Source: Bacillota bacterium
GTDB lineage: Bacteria; Bacillota; Clostridia; Christensenellales; Pumilibacteraceae
Length of the DNA: 13,356 bases
Direction of reading: 5' to 3'
NCBI GenBank assembly: GCA_009780875.1
Contig: WQZE01000017.1
Span: 1 to 13,356 of the forward strand
Numbering within the stretch: position 1 is the stretch's first letter; every line of letters starts with the position of its first letter. This document shows positions 13,250 through 13,356 of this stretch, one piece after another. A program made the position numbers and the translations under genes. The notes under the pieces are model-generated. The model was not told the DNA's origin and made no database searches. It saw nothing but the letters and a program-made list of their open reading frames with translations.

Positions 13250-13356
13250 ATATTTGCTAGGGGTGGGGGAGACTTGCCTTGGGTGAAAACACAAAACCCG
13301 CAACAGTGGGATGGTTAAAAGACTAGGGATGAGACAGTCACAGCAAAAGTCGGTGA
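13250..13356 (+). other. Start of a G-rich structured leader, possible riboswitch (cut by window edge)
   Basis: No coding frame is evident. The RNA from the promoter at 13201 would carry the G-rich segment GGGGTGGGGGAG (about 13260-13271), then TTGGGTGAAAAC and ACCCGCAAC, which can pair as GGGT with ACCC. GACT (13321-13324) and AGTC (13336-13339) can form another stem. GGTGAAAA followed by CCCGCAAC recalls the core of cobalamin riboswitches, but the upstream GGGAA is missing and the spacing differs. G-rich GGGGGA followed by GGGTGAA also recalls the c-di-AMP (ydaO) type. The 3' half lies outside the window, so the class cannot be decided. Confidence 0.3.

Overview
All convincing genes lie on the + strand, and that strand is visibly rich in G and T (runs such as GTGTGTG). 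This fits a leading-strand chromosomal segment. Ribosome binding sites are of the AAGGAG/GGAG type, the genetic code looks standard (TAA, TAG and TGA all end genes), and intrinsic terminators and extended -10 promoters can be seen. A flavin-dependent thymidylate synthase, an adenylate kinase with a zinc-type lid, a cofactor-independent phosphoglycerate mutase, a YqhD/BDH-type iron alcohol dehydrogenase and a heterodimeric ABC exporter together suggest an anaerobic, low-GC-type Firmicute (Clostridia-like). The lineage is an inference; no rRNA is present to fix it.

Layout. (1) 3-4167: two adjacent ABC exporter half-transporters, the first cut off at its 5' end by the window edge. Their degenerate motifs are complementary, as expected for an asymmetric heterodimer. 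(2) 4168-4673: an intergenic region with a probable terminator, a strong extended -10 promoter, potential RNA structure, and a decayed copy of part of the ABC gene just before adk. (3) 4674-8830: a housekeeping run of adk, thyX, rlmB and gpmI. Between rlmB and gpmI lie a second copy of the rlmB 3' end and a 63-bp inverted repeat. (4) 8943-10022: a CvpA-like membrane protein and an unrecognised one-span membrane protein. (5) 10293-11261: a DusB-type tRNA-dihydrouridine synthase. (6) 11310-12976: a promoter, a hairpin leader, a tiny membrane-protein locus split by an in-frame TAG, then a palindromic leader and an iron-containing alcohol dehydrogenase closed by a clear terminator. (7) 13201-13356: a further promoter and the start of a structured leader that runs out of the window.

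The protein-coding genes are mostly ordinary: nucleotide metabolism (adk, thyX), translation RNA modification (rlmB, dusB), glycolysis (gpmI), redox balance (Adh) and export. The unusual content is between them. There are two intergenic echoes of upstream gene 3' regions, each lying before the next gene's start. There is also an adh leader whose palindrome arm can pair either upstream or with the first codons of adh, and a two-helix small membrane protein interrupted by amber. I did not find a clear defence system, CRISPR array, transposase, tRNA or rRNA.
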